Shown one piece after another: positions 1 to 9,211 of a stretch of DNA of 64,000 nucleotides. The stretch is from Thalassospira lucentensis (GTDB taxonomy: Bacteria > Pseudomonadota > Alphaproteobacteria > Rhodospirillales > Thalassospiraceae). Numbering within the stretch: the first letter of the stretch is position 1; every line of letters begins with the position of its first letter. The stretch is from contig NZ_LPVY01000011.1 of the NCBI RefSeq assembly GCF_001613805.1, forward strand, positions 147,684-211,683, in the 5' to 3' direction. A model generated the notes under the pieces. The model worked only from the letters and a program-made list of their open reading frames with translations. It ran no database searches and was not told the origin of the DNA. The position numbers and the translations under genes are program-made.

Positions 1-13
1 AGACTGACCTTTC

Positions 14-1546
14 GTGATCAGGAAACTCATAAAATCCTTGCGGTTTGGCCGAAAGAAGGAACGGGATCCTCTCGATGACATGGGCGATGAAGAAACAGAA
101 GATGTTTCAAACACCCTGTCTGACGAGGATCTTCCCTTTAACGAGCTGCCGATTGAGGTCCAGTGGGAACGCCTGCCCAAGCGTCCGCCATCGCGGCGCT
201 GGTGGTTGTCCAAGCTCCTGATCGTTGCCCTGTTTCTAAGCCCCATCGGGGCCGCGGCAATTGGCCTGATCCCGATCCTTGATCCAGAAACCGGATGGCG
301 GCTGTTCCATCTGGGCAGCCCGAAAACAATCGCTGCTGTTCCCGGTTCCGAACGCGAACTTCAGGAAGAAATCGCCAAGGGCGTGCGTGACGTTGAAGAA
401 CGCACCCGTGCCGAGCAGGAGGCCCTTGCCAATGCCGGCACCAACCAGTCCGGCGAACCGCAAAATGCAGAAGACATTGCCAAACAGCTTGAAGGCGTTG
501 CAGATCTGGTTGGAACACCGGGACAGGATGGCACGACCGAAGGCAGCACAACACCGACCCCCGAAGAACTTGCAGCCCTTGCCGAGGAAGGCGCACTTGA
601 TCAGCCCATAGAGCCAGATCCCTTGCGCCCGGCCCCCATTCCCGGTCTGGATGAGGAAGGCAGCTTTGGGCGCATTCCGCGAATTGCCGATGATGGCACG
701 ACGCCGTTTGATGCTTATAAACGCCCGTTTGACGCGGTTGAAGGCCAACCCTATGTCGGTATCATTGTCACCGGTATCGGCCTGAATAGTGACAGAACAC
801 AGGCCGCAATCGAAGATTTGCCGCTGAACATTTCGCTGGCGCTGTCACCCTATTCGAACAATCTGCCCGAGGTCGCAGCCAATGCAAGGGCGATGGGTCA
901 CGAAGTATTCTTGCAGTTGCCGATGGAGCCAATCGACTTCCCGCTGTCCGATCCCGGTCCGCGTGCGCTTCTGACCAGCCTTCCGGAAGGTGAAAACCTT
1001 GTCAGGCTGGAATGGTTGCTGGCGCGGTTCCCCGGCTATGCTGGTGTGGTCAGTTATCTTGGATCAAAGTTTGGCAGCCTTGACAGTGCCATCCGCCCGG
1101 TTATCGAGTTCATCGACCGGACGGGCCTGATGTATGTTGAAGGCACGAATTCAGGATCGATCAGTCTTGGCGCACAACTGGCATCGAATGCCGATACCCC
1201 GAATGCCATAGGCAATATCATGATCGACGAAATACCAAGCCGACGGCAAATTGACGCCCGCCTGAACGATCTGGTTGAGCAGGCAAAAAGCAATGGTGTC
1301 GCCATCGGGATCGCGCAATCCTATCCGGTCACCATTCAGCGCCTTCGCAACTGGTCGGCACGGCTTGCGCGTCAAGGGGTTCAGCTTGCACCGGTTTCGG
1401 CCCTTGCAAAGATGCAGGTCACACCGCAATCTGCGGTCGAGGCGGAAGCCGCCCGGCGTGAAGCGGCACTGGCCGAAGAACGTGCGCAGCAGAATGCCGC
1501 CCCGGAAGATACCGGCGACGGTGCAAATGAAACAATCGAGAATTGA
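14..1546 (+). CDS. Divergent polysaccharide deacetylase family protein (YibQ-like)
   Basis: A 510-residue protein with a short charged cytoplasmic N-terminus, one hydrophobic segment at about residues 65-87, a Glu/Pro/Thr-rich low-complexity linker to about residue 230, and a C-terminal domain (about 235-470) of the divergent polysaccharide deacetylase type (former DUF610), marked by YVGIIVTGIGLN near its start and repeated LALSPYSNN / QLPMEP type strands. The family has a deacetylase-like fold; its catalytic role is unsettled and a link to the cell wall is inferred from frequent neighbours. The start is a GTG seven bases after an in-frame stop at 5-7, so no longer N-terminus is possible. The last 40 residues are Ala/Glu-rich. 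rppH follows 38 bases downstream, probably in the same transcript. Confidence 0.8.
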   Translation: MIRKLIKSLRFGRKKERDPLDDMGDEETEDVSNTLSDEDLPFNELPIEVQWERLPKRPPSRRWWLSKLLIVALFLSPIGAAAIGLIPILDPETGWRLFHLGSPKTIAAVPGSERELQEEIAKGVRDVEERTRAEQEALANAGTNQSGEPQNAEDIAKQLEGVADLVGTPGQDGTTEGSTTPTPEELAALAEEGALDQPIEPDPLRPAPIPGLDEEGSFGRIPRIADDGTTPFDAYKRPFDAVEGQPYVGIIVTGIGLNSDRTQAAIEDLPLNISLALSPYSNNLPEVAANARAMGHEVFLQLPMEPIDFPLSDPGPRALLTSLPEGENLVRLEWLLARFPGYAGVVSYLGSKFGSLDSAIRPVIEFIDRTGLMYVEGTNSGSISLGAQLASNADTPNAIGNIMIDEIPSRRQIDARLNDLVEQAKSNGVAIGIAQSYPVTIQRLRNWSARLARQGVQLAPVSALAKMQVTPQSAVEAEAARREAALAEERAQQNAAPEDTGDGANETIEN

Positions 1547-1584
1547 CGGCATAGCTGACGCGTAAACGCGGACAGGGGGTAAAA

Positions 1585-2160
1585 ATGGCCAAGAAATCAG
1601 GTAGCAAGTCGAAGAAAGCTGCCAAGCCGGACAAGGATCAGCCGATCGAAAGTACCGGCGGAGCTGGCCTGACAGCGGAAGATTTACCTTATCGTCCATG
1701 CGTCGGGATTGCGCTGTTCAATGATGACGGACAGGTCTGGATCGGCAACCGGATCGGATTTGAAGGAGCATGGCAATTGCCGCAGGGCGGCATCGACGAC
1801 GGCGAAACCGCAGAACAGGCCGCACGGCGCGAGCTGTCCGAGGAAATCGGAACCGACAGGGCAGACATCATTGCCGAAACCCCCGACTGGCTCACCTATG
1901 ACCTGCCCGACCATCTGATCGGCAAGGCATTTGGAGGCAAATATCGTGGCCAGAAACAGAAATGGTTCGCCATGCGCTTTACCGGCAAGGAAAAACATAT
2001 CAAAATCGATGTGCCTCATCCCGAATTCGACGCGTGGCGCTGGACCGATTTCGGAACTTTGCCCGATCTGATCGTGCCGTTCAAAAGACCGGTTTATTTG
2101 CAACTGGTCGAAATCTTTCGTGATGTACCTCAAAGAATTCGAAATTCGGGGACGGCATAA
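1585..2160 (+). CDS. rppH: RNA pyrophosphohydrolase RppH (Nudix hydrolase)
   Basis: A 191-residue Nudix hydrolase that removes pyrophosphate from the 5' end of mRNAs to start their decay, or acts on dinucleoside polyphosphates. The Nudix box (G-x5-E-x7-R-E-L-x-E-E-x-G) lies at residues 68-90 and is complete, with the metal-binding glutamates REL.EE. PQGGIDDGE and the later WFA segment are typical of RppH/IalA rather than of other Nudix enzymes. A Lys-rich extension of about 35 residues precedes the domain. GGGGG lies 7-12 bases upstream of the ATG. It sits directly behind the polysaccharide deacetylase-like gene. Confidence 0.93.
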   Translation: MAKKSGSKSKKAAKPDKDQPIESTGGAGLTAEDLPYRPCVGIALFNDDGQVWIGNRIGFEGAWQLPQGGIDDGETAEQAARRELSEEIGTDRADIIAETPDWLTYDLPDHLIGKAFGGKYRGQKQKWFAMRFTGKEKHIKIDVPHPEFDAWRWTDFGTLPDLIVPFKRPVYLQLVEIFRDVPQRIRNSGTA

Positions 2161-2246
2161 GACGCCACGTTATTTCTTGATCACTGCGCGCAAAGCGCTA
2201 GATTGCAGAAAATCAAGATACATCAGAAGTTTAGAGGAGTTCTAAG

Positions 2247-2438
2247 ATGGGTGCAGATCGCTTGATCTTCGGTGTTCTGACGATCGTGGTAGGTCTTTTT
2301 GGCCTGTTCTATGCCTCGGGTTCGCTTGACGGCTACTCGTATTTTGTTGGTCTGGCACTGTTCATCGGGGCGGTGCTGTTCATGTTCCAGTTGATCAAGG
2401 GACATTATGACCAGCAGGAAAAGGACTCCCATAAGTAA
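2247..2438 (+). CDS. Small two-helix membrane protein, unknown function
   Basis: A 63-residue protein that is almost entirely two hydrophobic segments (about residues 6-24 and 30-50) separated by a short polar turn (YASGSLDGYS), ending in a charged cytoplasmic tail (GHYDQQEKDSHK). A strong AGAGGAG ribosome-binding site lies at 2232-2238, eight bases before the ATG, which argues that it is translated. I do not recognise a named family. It stands alone between rppH and the tam-like gene. Confidence 0.6.
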   Translation: MGADRLIFGVLTIVVGLFGLFYASGSLDGYSYFVGLALFIGAVLFMFQLIKGHYDQQEKDSHK

Positions 2439-2503
2439 CGCCGAAACGGTTCGCATCGCCTTAAAGGTTTTCTTTCAGGACCATGCGCGGTATGGATCAG
2501 GGT

Positions 2504-3310
2504 ATGACCAATACACACTGGGATCCCGTTCGCTACGGCCTGTTTGGCGATGAACGCCGCCGCCCGGCCAAAGATTTGATCGCCCGCCTGCCCAAGCCGG
2601 CAGATGGCTTTGTACCGCGTCACATTGTCGACCTTGGCTGCGGACCGGGTTCAATCACCGCATTGCTAGATCAGGCGTATCGGACACCAGAAAATCCCGA
2701 TGTCCGTATTGTCGGGATTGATTCATCATCGGAAATGCTCGAAACCGCCAGCACACGCGGTGAAAATATAGAATGGCAACAGGCTGATATCGCGCAATGG
2801 GAGCCTGACGAGCCAATCGATATCCTGTTTTCCAATGCCGCCCTGCAATGGGTTCCCGAACATGCAAAACTGTTCCCGCGGCTGACACGATTTTTACGAC
2901 CCGGCGGCTTGTTGGCCATTCAGGTGCCGAACAATTTCCTGGCCCCCAGTCATCAGCTGATTGGCGAAGCCGGAATTGAATGGCGCGATGCCGTTGCCGA
3001 AGCAACCCAGCAAATCCGGATCATGCGGCCAGGCGACTATTTCGATGTTCTTTCCCCGGACTGTGATGCCATTGATCTTTGGCAGACCCAGTATTGCCAT
3101 GTCTTGCATGGTGAAGACCCGGTGTTTGACTGGACCTCGTCAACCGCCTTGCGGCCGGTTCTGGCCGCCCTGCCCGACGATGATGCGCGCGCCGCATTTT
3201 GCGAAAAATACAAAACCCGCTTGAAACAGGTCTATCCCCCGCGTGAAGATGGCATCACCCTGTTTCCGTTCAACCGGTTATTCATGATTGCCCGCAAACG
3301 CGACGCCTAA
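2504..3310 (+). CDS. tam: Trans-aconitate 2-methyltransferase (SAM-dependent)
   Basis: A class I methyltransferase of about 268 residues. The SAM-binding motif I reads VDLGCGPGSITALL, followed by an acidic motif II (VGIDSSSEML) and DIAQWEPDEPIDILFSNAALQWVP, the typical Tam signature around the substrate pocket. Tam methylates trans-aconitate, an inhibitor of aconitase that forms spontaneously in the TCA cycle. Three in-frame ATGs exist (2483, 2492, 2504); 2504 gives MTNTHWDPVRY, which lines up with the short N-terminus of E. coli Tam, so it is chosen, although AGGA at 2477 would also serve 2492. Confidence 0.85.
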   Translation: MTNTHWDPVRYGLFGDERRRPAKDLIARLPKPADGFVPRHIVDLGCGPGSITALLDQAYRTPENPDVRIVGIDSSSEMLETASTRGENIEWQQADIAQWEPDEPIDILFSNAALQWVPEHAKLFPRLTRFLRPGGLLAIQVPNNFLAPSHQLIGEAGIEWRDAVAEATQQIRIMRPGDYFDVLSPDCDAIDLWQTQYCHVLHGEDPVFDWTSSTALRPVLAALPDDDARAAFCEKYKTRLKQVYPPREDGITLFPFNRLFMIARKRDA

Positions 3311-3354
3311 GTCCGACACGCCGTTTTATTGGCGGGCATCCGAAGGAGCAATCC

Positions 3355-4191
3355 ATGCCCGCCTTTCGTGATCATTTTATTCCCTGCTGCGGTTATGAAG
3401 TTCATGTCCGGACATGGGGCACACCGGATAAACCGGCCCTTGTCATGAGCCACGGTCTGGCGCGGCTGGCCGATGATTTCGATCATGTAGCCCCGCATTT
3501 CACCGATTCCTATTTCGTCCTGTGCCCATCCATGATCGGACGCGGGCTTTCCGGGTGGGCCAGGAATCCCGACAGCGAATATACCCTGCCTTTCTACGTC
3601 GCACAGACGTTTGAAATGCTTGAATATTTCAAAATTTCAAGCTGCAAATGGATCGGCACGTCGATGGGCGGGCTGATCGGGCTTGCCGTTACAGCCGAAG
3701 CTGCCGGATGGATCGAAAAGCTGGTTTTAAACGATATCGGCCCGGAACTTGATCCGACCGCCGTTGCCCGCATCAAGTCATATGTCGGCACAACGCCCGA
3801 GTTCGAAACAATTCATGATGTCGAGGAAATCGTCAAACTGGTCTATGCGCCGTTCGGGATCACTGACGAAGCCACATGGTCATTTATTTCTGCGCGTTCC
3901 GTCCGGCGCATGCCCAACGGAAATTTCATGATGCATTACGATCCCGAAGTGATGCGCGTTTTTGCCGAACATATTGATTCCTTTGATGCCTGGGATCAAT
4001 TCAACGCCCTTCCATGCCCCGTAATGCTGATCAGTGGTGCGAAATCTGATCTGATCCCGCCCGCTATCGTAAAAAAAATGCGGGAACAAAAACCGGAAAT
4101 GCCGGTTTTAATAGTGGCAAATTGTGGTCACGCACCCCACTTGAATGACGAGGAACAGATAAAAGCCATCAAGGCGTTCCTCACCGACTGA
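3355..4191 (+). CDS. Alpha/beta-fold hydrolase
   Basis: A 278-residue alpha/beta hydrolase. The oxyanion motif is MSHGLA (residues 31-36), the nucleophile elbow GTSMGG has Ser103, and the catalytic His is in VANCGHAPHL near the C-terminus; the acidic residue is probably the Asp of SGAKSDLIPP. It belongs to the broad esterase/lactonase/C-C hydrolase group, and the substrate cannot be deduced. The ATG follows AAGGAG with good spacing (3342-3347). Its closeness to tam (44 bases) suggests co-transcription but not a shared pathway. Confidence 0.8.
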   Translation: MPAFRDHFIPCCGYEVHVRTWGTPDKPALVMSHGLARLADDFDHVAPHFTDSYFVLCPSMIGRGLSGWARNPDSEYTLPFYVAQTFEMLEYFKISSCKWIGTSMGGLIGLAVTAEAAGWIEKLVLNDIGPELDPTAVARIKSYVGTTPEFETIHDVEEIVKLVYAPFGITDEATWSFISARSVRRMPNGNFMMHYDPEVMRVFAEHIDSFDAWDQFNALPCPVMLISGAKSDLIPPAIVKKMREQKPEMPVLIVANCGHAPHLNDEEQIKAIKAFLTD

Positions 4192-4274
4192 TAAAGCCGG
4201 GACCGGAAACATCCAGTATTTGTTCGCACAAGGGGATGTGCATCAACTGGGATCAGGCTGTCGGGATACGAGGC

Positions 4275-4952
4275 ATGAATGTATCACGTCCAATAATGTG
4301 GCCGATTGCAAGCCTTGCAATTGCTGTGATGGCAAGCGGGTTTTCGCAAACGGCCCAAGCACAGTCGACACTAACTTCCACGCCAGATGAAACCGGTGTA
4401 ACGATTGGCTTGCCCCAAATCGATGGCTCCCCCAATTCGCTGGTTCCCGGTATTTTACCGCCCGCATCCCCGGGTGGCATGCGCAACTATTTTTCCACGC
4501 GAGGCAATCGGGGGATCGTGCTGGGCGATTCCGAGGGTGACCAGTCCCTTTTCTGGCTTGAAATGGACAGCCAACCAACATCAAGCAACGGTATTGCCGC
4601 CCAGATTGGAATCGGTTTTGCGCCACGTCCCGATCTTGGCTTTGCCTTCGGCCCGGTTTTCGAATTGAATGGCCCGATTGGACAAAGTGCCAGCATCGGG
4701 TCGGGCAATGATTACGATGTGACACCAACGCATCGTCCCGGTGGCGTTTACAGTCAGAACTTTTCAAGCAATCCTGCGGGAACAGATGATGCAGGCATTG
4801 CGGCAAGCCTGTCCTACATGCCGTTTCAGGATATCTGGATCGGATTGCACGGCCGTGTAACCAGCGACCTTTCATCAGGCCCCAATGCAGCAGAACCCGA
4901 CCGGTTCGATGCAATGCTTGGCCTGACGGCGGGTTATCGTCTGGAATTCTGA
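4275..4952 (+). CDS. Secreted or outer-membrane protein of unknown function
   Basis: A protein of about 225 residues with a clear Sec signal peptide (MWPIASLAIAVMASGFSQTAQA, cleavage after AQA). The ORF can be extended upstream to 4236, but only the ATG at 4275 puts the signal peptide near the N-terminus. The mature part alternates hydrophobic and Gly/Ser residues (IAAQIGIGFAPRPDLGFAFGPVFEL) and ends in GLTAGYRLEF, an amphipathic strand with terminal Phe as recognised by the BAM complex. This suggests a small MipA/OmpV-like beta barrel, which is an inference from pattern alone. Confidence 0.55.
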   Translation: MNVSRPIMWPIASLAIAVMASGFSQTAQAQSTLTSTPDETGVTIGLPQIDGSPNSLVPGILPPASPGGMRNYFSTRGNRGIVLGDSEGDQSLFWLEMDSQPTSSNGIAAQIGIGFAPRPDLGFAFGPVFELNGPIGQSASIGSGNDYDVTPTHRPGGVYSQNFSSNPAGTDDAGIAASLSYMPFQDIWIGLHGRVTSDLSSGPNAAEPDRFDAMLGLTAGYRLEF

Positions 4953-5062
4953 GCCCGCTTTGAACCAATCCTGCACGCGATGCTCAATTACCCTTTTGTC
5001 AGCCCGAACGAGGCTGTATGACTCGTAGGGTCAGGACTCATTAGGGAAAGACGACGCGAAGC

Positions 5063-6037
5063 ATGACCACCACGCCAGCACCGATAGACGGGCCGAATGC
5101 CGACGTCTTTTCCGCCTGCAACGACCTTGCTGCGGCCAAAAATGCCAATCTGTATCGTGCGGCCATGCGCCTTGGTCCGGAACGGCAACGTTTCTTTCTG
5201 GCCGCCTATGCGTCGATGCGGGTGATTGATGATATCGTCGATGACGGGTTCCTTGAACTGACCGATCATGAACGGGACTATGCCCGCGAAGATACCCTGA
5301 TCGCGATTGACCAGTGGCAGCAACAAATCGAAGCCGCCAAGAAGGATAACGACAATCCACATCCCGAAAGCGGCCCGCTCAACCAGCGGGTTTTTGATGC
5401 CCTGCGTCTGACACTGGGACGCAGCGACCTGGAAGTTGATCCGTGGGTTGATCTGGCCGATGCATTGCGCCGCGATGTTGCCGAAGACCCGATGGATGAA
5501 TGGGACGATTTCATTGCCTATTGCGAGGGGGCAACGGCGGCCCCAGCATCGATTTTTGTCTATCTGCTTTCGGCACGATTCGATAACGAGATCGGATATA
5601 CATCCCCCCTGACCAACCCACCGCTTTATCATGCGCGCGACATGGCGATTTTCTGCTATGTGGTGCATATCCTGCGTGACCTGCCAGACGATATCAAAGG
5701 CCCTGACAGGTTGGTGACGATACCCGCCGAAATCCTGATTGCCGCCGATATCACGCTTGGCGAAATCCGAAATGCCATCGGGCAGAAGAAATATGATGAT
5801 CTGGATCGGTTGGGCACCATCCTTCTGGAACGCGCGTGGGAACATTTTGAAACCGGACAGGCCCGGTCGGCTGAACTTCTGGCGATCCTTGACCCGGAAG
5901 AAACCGATACCCTGTCACGCCTGTTTGCCGTCTATATCGAACTGGCCAGTGCAATGATGGATAATGGTTACGCAGCCTTCCTGAAAGATCGCGATACAAT
6001 CATCGCCCAAACAGCAAACAACAGCCTGCCCGGATAA
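5063..6037 (+). CDS. Squalene/phytoene synthase family protein
   Basis: A 324-residue all-alpha prenyl synthase of the squalene/phytoene synthase family. The first Asp-rich motif is DDIVDD (residues 56-61) and the second is RDLPDD (205-210), both intact, so Mg-dependent head-to-head condensation of prenyl diphosphates is plausible. YLARAMRLGP-type and EGATAAPASIFVYLL segments around the active site resemble bacterial HpnC/HpnD-like enzymes. No hopanoid or carotenoid genes flank it, so the product is unknown. It ends two bases before a strong terminator hairpin shared with convergent pgk. Confidence 0.75.
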   Translation: MTTTPAPIDGPNADVFSACNDLAAAKNANLYRAAMRLGPERQRFFLAAYASMRVIDDIVDDGFLELTDHERDYAREDTLIAIDQWQQQIEAAKKDNDNPHPESGPLNQRVFDALRLTLGRSDLEVDPWVDLADALRRDVAEDPMDEWDDFIAYCEGATAAPASIFVYLLSARFDNEIGYTSPLTNPPLYHARDMAIFCYVVHILRDLPDDIKGPDRLVTIPAEILIAADITLGEIRNAIGQKKYDDLDRLGTILLERAWEHFETGQARSAELLAILDPEETDTLSRLFAVYIELASAMMDNGYAAFLKDRDTIIAQTANNSLPG

Positions 6038-6040
6038 CAA

Positions 6041-6065
6041 AAGCCCCGCCAATCGGCGGGGCTTT
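6041..6065. terminator. Bidirectional intrinsic terminator between squalene synthase-like gene and pgk
   Basis: AAGCCCCGCC and GGCGGGGCTT form a perfect 10-bp stem with a 4-base loop, between two convergent genes. A-rich sequence on the left and TTT on the right give both transcripts a short U tract. Confidence 0.85.
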
Positions 6066-6091
6066 GCATTTAAGAATCGGCAGATTGCGGA

Positions 6092-7285
6092 TCAGCCACG
6101 CAGGGCAGCAACCCCCGGCAGCTCTTTGCCTTCAAGCCATTCGAGGAAGGCACCGCCCGCCGTCGAGACATAGGAGAAATCCTGATCGGCATCGGCATGA
6201 CGAAGGGCCGCAACCGTATCCCCACCACCCGCAACCGACAAAAGTTTACCGGCTTTGGTCAGTTTTGCCGCCTGCTGTGCAACGGAAACCGTCGCCGTAT
6301 CGAACGGTGCGATTTCAAACGCCCCCAGCGGACCGTTCCAGACCAGCGTTTCGCAAGTCTCAAGGCGTTTGTTCAGATCGACAATGGTTTTCGGCCCGGC
6401 ATCAAGGATCATGCCATCGGCTTCGACATTATTGATGTCGGAAACCGTGTGATCGGCATGCGCTTTAAATTCCTTGGCGACCAGACCATCAACCGGCAGA
6501 ACGATTTCACAATTGGCGGCTTCGGCCTTGGCAAAGATTTCGCGCGCGGTTTCCAGAAGGTCATGCTCGCACAGCGACTTGCCAACATTGACACCCTTAG
6601 CCGCAAGGAAGGTATTGGCCATGCCACCGCCAATGACCAGCTGATCAACCTTGGCAACCAGATTGCCCAGAAGGTCCAGCTTGGTTGAAATCTTGGCACC
6701 GCCAACGATTGCCATCACCGGATGTTTCGGTGCTTCAAGCGCATTGCCAAGCGCTTCGAGTTCGGCCTGCATCAGACGACCGGCATAGGCCGGAAGCTTG
6801 CGCGCCAGTCCCTCGGTCGAGGCGTGCGCACGGTGCGCGCAGGAAAAGGCATCATTGACGTAAATATCGCCAAGCTTTGCCAGTTCGGCAACAAAGGCCG
6901 GATCATTCTTTTCTTCTGCCGCGTGATAGCGAAGGTTTTCCAGAACCGCGATTTCGCCGTCCTTAAGGCTGTTCACCACGTCTGCCGCCGCTACACCAAT
7001 GCAGTCATCGGCAAATTTCACCGGACGACCAAGCTGTTTGGCAAGAGCATCAGCAACCGGCTTAAGCGACATTTCGGCAACGCGTTCGCCCTTGGGGCGG
7101 CCAAAATGGGTAATCACAACCAGTTTCGCACCGGCATCCGTCAGTTCGATCAGCCCCGGAACCGTGCGTTCGATGCGGGTGGTATCGCCCACAACGCCAT
7201 CTTTCATCGGAACGTTAAGATCAGCGCGCAGCAAAACGCGCTTGCCAGCGACATTGACACCGTCAAGCGTATTGAAGTCAGCCAT
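6092..7285 (-). CDS. pgk: Phosphoglycerate kinase
   Basis: A 397-residue full-length phosphoglycerate kinase, which transfers phosphate from 1,3-bisphosphoglycerate to ADP in glycolysis (or in reverse for gluconeogenesis). Signatures include [16 protein letters not shown] at the N-terminus, [10 protein letters not shown], the hinge region, and the C-terminal nucleotide site with [13 protein letters not shown] and [11 protein letters not shown]. It is normally cytoplasmic and constitutive. The gene stands alone here; gap/fba are not in the window. It converges on the squalene synthase-like gene across a shared terminator. Confidence 0.97.
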   Translation of the reverse strand: MADFNTLDGVNVAGKRVLLRADLNVPMKDGVVGDTTRIERTVPGLIELTDAGAKLVVITHFGRPKGERVAEMSLKPVADALAKQLGRPVKFADDCIGVAAADVVNSLKDGEIAVLENLRYHAAEEKNDPAFVAELAKLGDIYVNDAFSCAHRAHASTEGLARKLPAYAGRLMQAELEALGNALEAPKHPVMAIVGGAKISTKLDLLGNLVAKVDQLVIGGGMANTFLAAKGVNVGKSLCEHDLLETAREIFAKAEAANCEIVLPVDGLVAKEFKAHADHTVSDINNVEADGMILDAGPKTIVDLNKRLETCETLVWNGPLGAFEIAPFDTATVSVAQQAAKLTKAGKLLSVAGGGDTVAALRHADADQDFSYVSTAGGAFLEWLEGKELPGVAALRG

Positions 7286-7412
7286 TATCTGAACCTGCTT
7301 TTGAGTTTAACAAAAGACGGGAGGGGGCGTCCCGACATGGGGTGAACGGAGAACCCGTTCATAACGACACCGACCCGTCATGTTGCCCGCGGGGTCGGCA
7401 CCATAAATCCAA

Positions 7413-8258
7413 TCAATGCTGTCCCAGAAGGGATCCGTGCAAAAAACCCGAGAAGCTGGTCGCAACCGGCCCGGTCATCAGGACATGATCATCGGGCAGC
7501 CATTCGATGGTCAGCGGACCGCCATCCAGAATGATTTCAGTTTTCCGGCCCGTCAAACCACGGCGCGCAGCCGCAACACCGGCAGCACAGGCACCCGTGC
7601 CACATGCGCGCGTCACACCGACACCGCGTTCCCAGACCCGCATGCGAATCCGGTTTTCGCCGATGATGCTGCATACCTCGATATTCGCGCGTTCGGGGAA
7701 CATCTCGTGATGTTCAAGGACGGGACCAAACTTTTCGATATCAATCGACTCGACATAATCGACAAAGAACACAGCGTGCGGATTGCCAACATTAACACCG
7801 ACCGCATCCGACAGGCCGCCCAGAGACAACGGAATATGGTTGGTATCCACCGCCTGCCCCAGCGGAATATCGCGCCAGTCCAGCCTGACCTGCCCCATAT
7901 CAACGGTGACACGACCATCGGCCAGTCCATTGGCATCAAGCAAACCGACAACGGTTTCAATAATGACATCCTTGCGGCCAAGTTCACCCATGACAATGTT
8001 TGCCACACAGCGCGTGGCATTGCCGCAGGCCTCGACCTCGCCGCCGTCATTATTGCGAATGCGCATGAAGGCATCTGCAAGCTCGTCTCGCGCCGGTTCG
8101 ATCACGATCAACTGGTCGCAACCGACTCCGGTCTTGCGATCGGCAATACGGGCCGCGGTCGCGTTATCAAGATCAAGCACGGCGGGATCGCGTCGTCCGT
8201 CAAAGACAACGAAATCATTTCCCAGACCATGCATTTTGACAAAAGGAATACCGTTCAT
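7413..8258 (-). CDS. dapF: Diaminopimelate epimerase
   Basis: A 281-residue PLP-independent epimerase that converts LL- to meso-diaminopimelate for lysine and peptidoglycan. Both active-site cysteines are present: EACGNATRC (Cys78) and RACGTGACAA (Cys219), in two homologous halves. The N-terminal FVKMHGLGNDFVV is the family hallmark. The next gene upstream on the same strand (an unknown protein) starts after a 50-base gap and may share the transcript. Confidence 0.96.
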   Translation of the reverse strand: MNGIPFVKMHGLGNDFVVFDGRRDPAVLDLDNATAARIADRKTGVGCDQLIVIEPARDELADAFMRIRNNDGGEVEACGNATRCVANIVMGELGRKDVIIETVVGLLDANGLADGRVTVDMGQVRLDWRDIPLGQAVDTNHIPLSLGGLSDAVGVNVGNPHAVFFVDYVESIDIEKFGPVLEHHEMFPERANIEVCSIIGENRIRMRVWERGVGVTRACGTGACAAGVAAARRGLTGRKTEIILDGGPLTIEWLPDDHVLMTGPVATSFSGFLHGSLLGQH

Positions 8259-8308
8259 AACCGCCTTATAACGGTGTCAGCGGATGCCGTCCACCAAACT
8301 CAATGCGA

Positions 8309-8800
8309 TCAATGCTGTGCTGCCGGTGCGCAGTAACGGATTTTGCGCGGCACAAAGCCGGCTCCGCTGAAATAATCGCGCAGGCGTTCTTCCATTTCGC
8401 CGACCGAAACATGAACCGCCGCACAATGATGTTCACGACCCAGACGGTTCATCGCATTGCGCATCGCATCAAGCACATAGGGCCTGGAAACGATTTCGAC
8501 CGCCATGATGTTGTCGACATGCAGGACAAGGCCCTCGGCAATGTCGTCACGCACCTGATAGGAAAACAGACCATGGATATACCCCCGCTCATTGGCAATC
8601 ACGATGATGCCGCGCGGGCGCTGCCACAGAATATCGTCGCATCCGGCACCGATTACGCTGTTGCCGCGATCCGTACAGAATTCGGCAACAAACTCGCGCC
8701 AGCGTTCCACCGTAAGGCCGGTTTGCATCATCTGCACGAGCGGAAAGGTCATATCCGCCGTGTGATGTGTTAAGGGCCGTGCCTGATAGGTTGTTGACAT
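8309..8800 (-). CDS. Hypothetical protein, possible GNAT-like fold
   Basis: A 163-residue protein that I do not recognise with confidence. The order of segments (VIANERGYIHGLFSYQVRDD, then LVLHVDNIMAVEIVSRPYVLDAM, then a helix and GAGFVPRKIRY at the C-terminus) resembles the beta4-beta5-alpha4 part of a GNAT acetyltransferase, including a terminal GF.P....Y strand, but the acetyl-CoA loop (Q/R-x-x-G-x-G/A) is not obvious. It lies upstream of dapF on the same strand and divergent from ccoNOQP. Confidence 0.5.
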   Translation of the reverse strand: MSTTYQARPLTHHTADMTFPLVQMMQTGLTVERWREFVAEFCTDRGNSVIGAGCDDILWQRPRGIIVIANERGYIHGLFSYQVRDDIAEGLVLHVDNIMAVEIVSRPYVLDAMRNAMNRLGREHHCAAVHVSVGEMEERLRDYFSGAGFVPRKIRYCAPAAQH

Positions 8801-9211
8801 GATTGCTGCTCTTCCCGGGAATTTTGACGATCATGCCGCAAAGAATTCGGGGCCACCTTGACCTGTATCAACACCTTTGCAGACCCGAACGCGCATAAAC
8901 ACACTTAGCAATCAATTGTCCCGCAACTCGGGTGAGCTTTGCCTGAAGATTGAAAGACACGGAGCTTTTGCACGCCGATATTGACGTGGATCAATGGCGT
9001 CGGCGGCTCCTGCCCGCATAATCATCAGACATTCAAAAGCCTCGTCCGTTTTGCATGTGATGCCGCAAATAGCGCATCACCGCAGCGGTGGGGCTTTTGG
9101 TGCAGGTGGCAAGGGGATGGCATGTGTCGCACCCGGTCACCGCCGGGACTGATGGAGTTGACCGATCGGATTGGGGACAACTCACCCGAACACCTTGAAC
9201 GGGAGTCAAGC
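8801..9211. other. Intergenic control region upstream of ccoNOQP
   Basis: A 411-base stretch without a supported gene between the divergent unknown gene and ccoN. It holds the FNR box at 8981-8994 and a matching -10 element, CATAAT at 9017-9022. The ccoN reading frame can be extended back to 8981, but that extension would begin inside the FNR box, so it is treated as untranslated leader of about 180 bases. Confidence 0.7.
8981..8994 (+). promoter_or_regulatory. FNR/FixK-type box of the ccoNOQP promoter
   Basis: TTGACGTGGATCAA matches the FNR/FixK consensus TTGAT-N4-ATCAA at nine of ten specified positions. Its centre (8987.5) is 41.5 bases upstream of about 9029, and CATAAT at 9017-9022 is correctly placed as a -10 for that start. 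This is the geometry of a class II Fnr-activated promoter. Confidence 0.85.

Noticed and set aside
8981..9211. 77-codon N-terminal extension of CcoN
   Set aside because: Its first codon is the first base triplet of the FNR box, and the sequence does not resemble any CcoN N-terminus; the ATG at 9212 has a ribosome-binding site.
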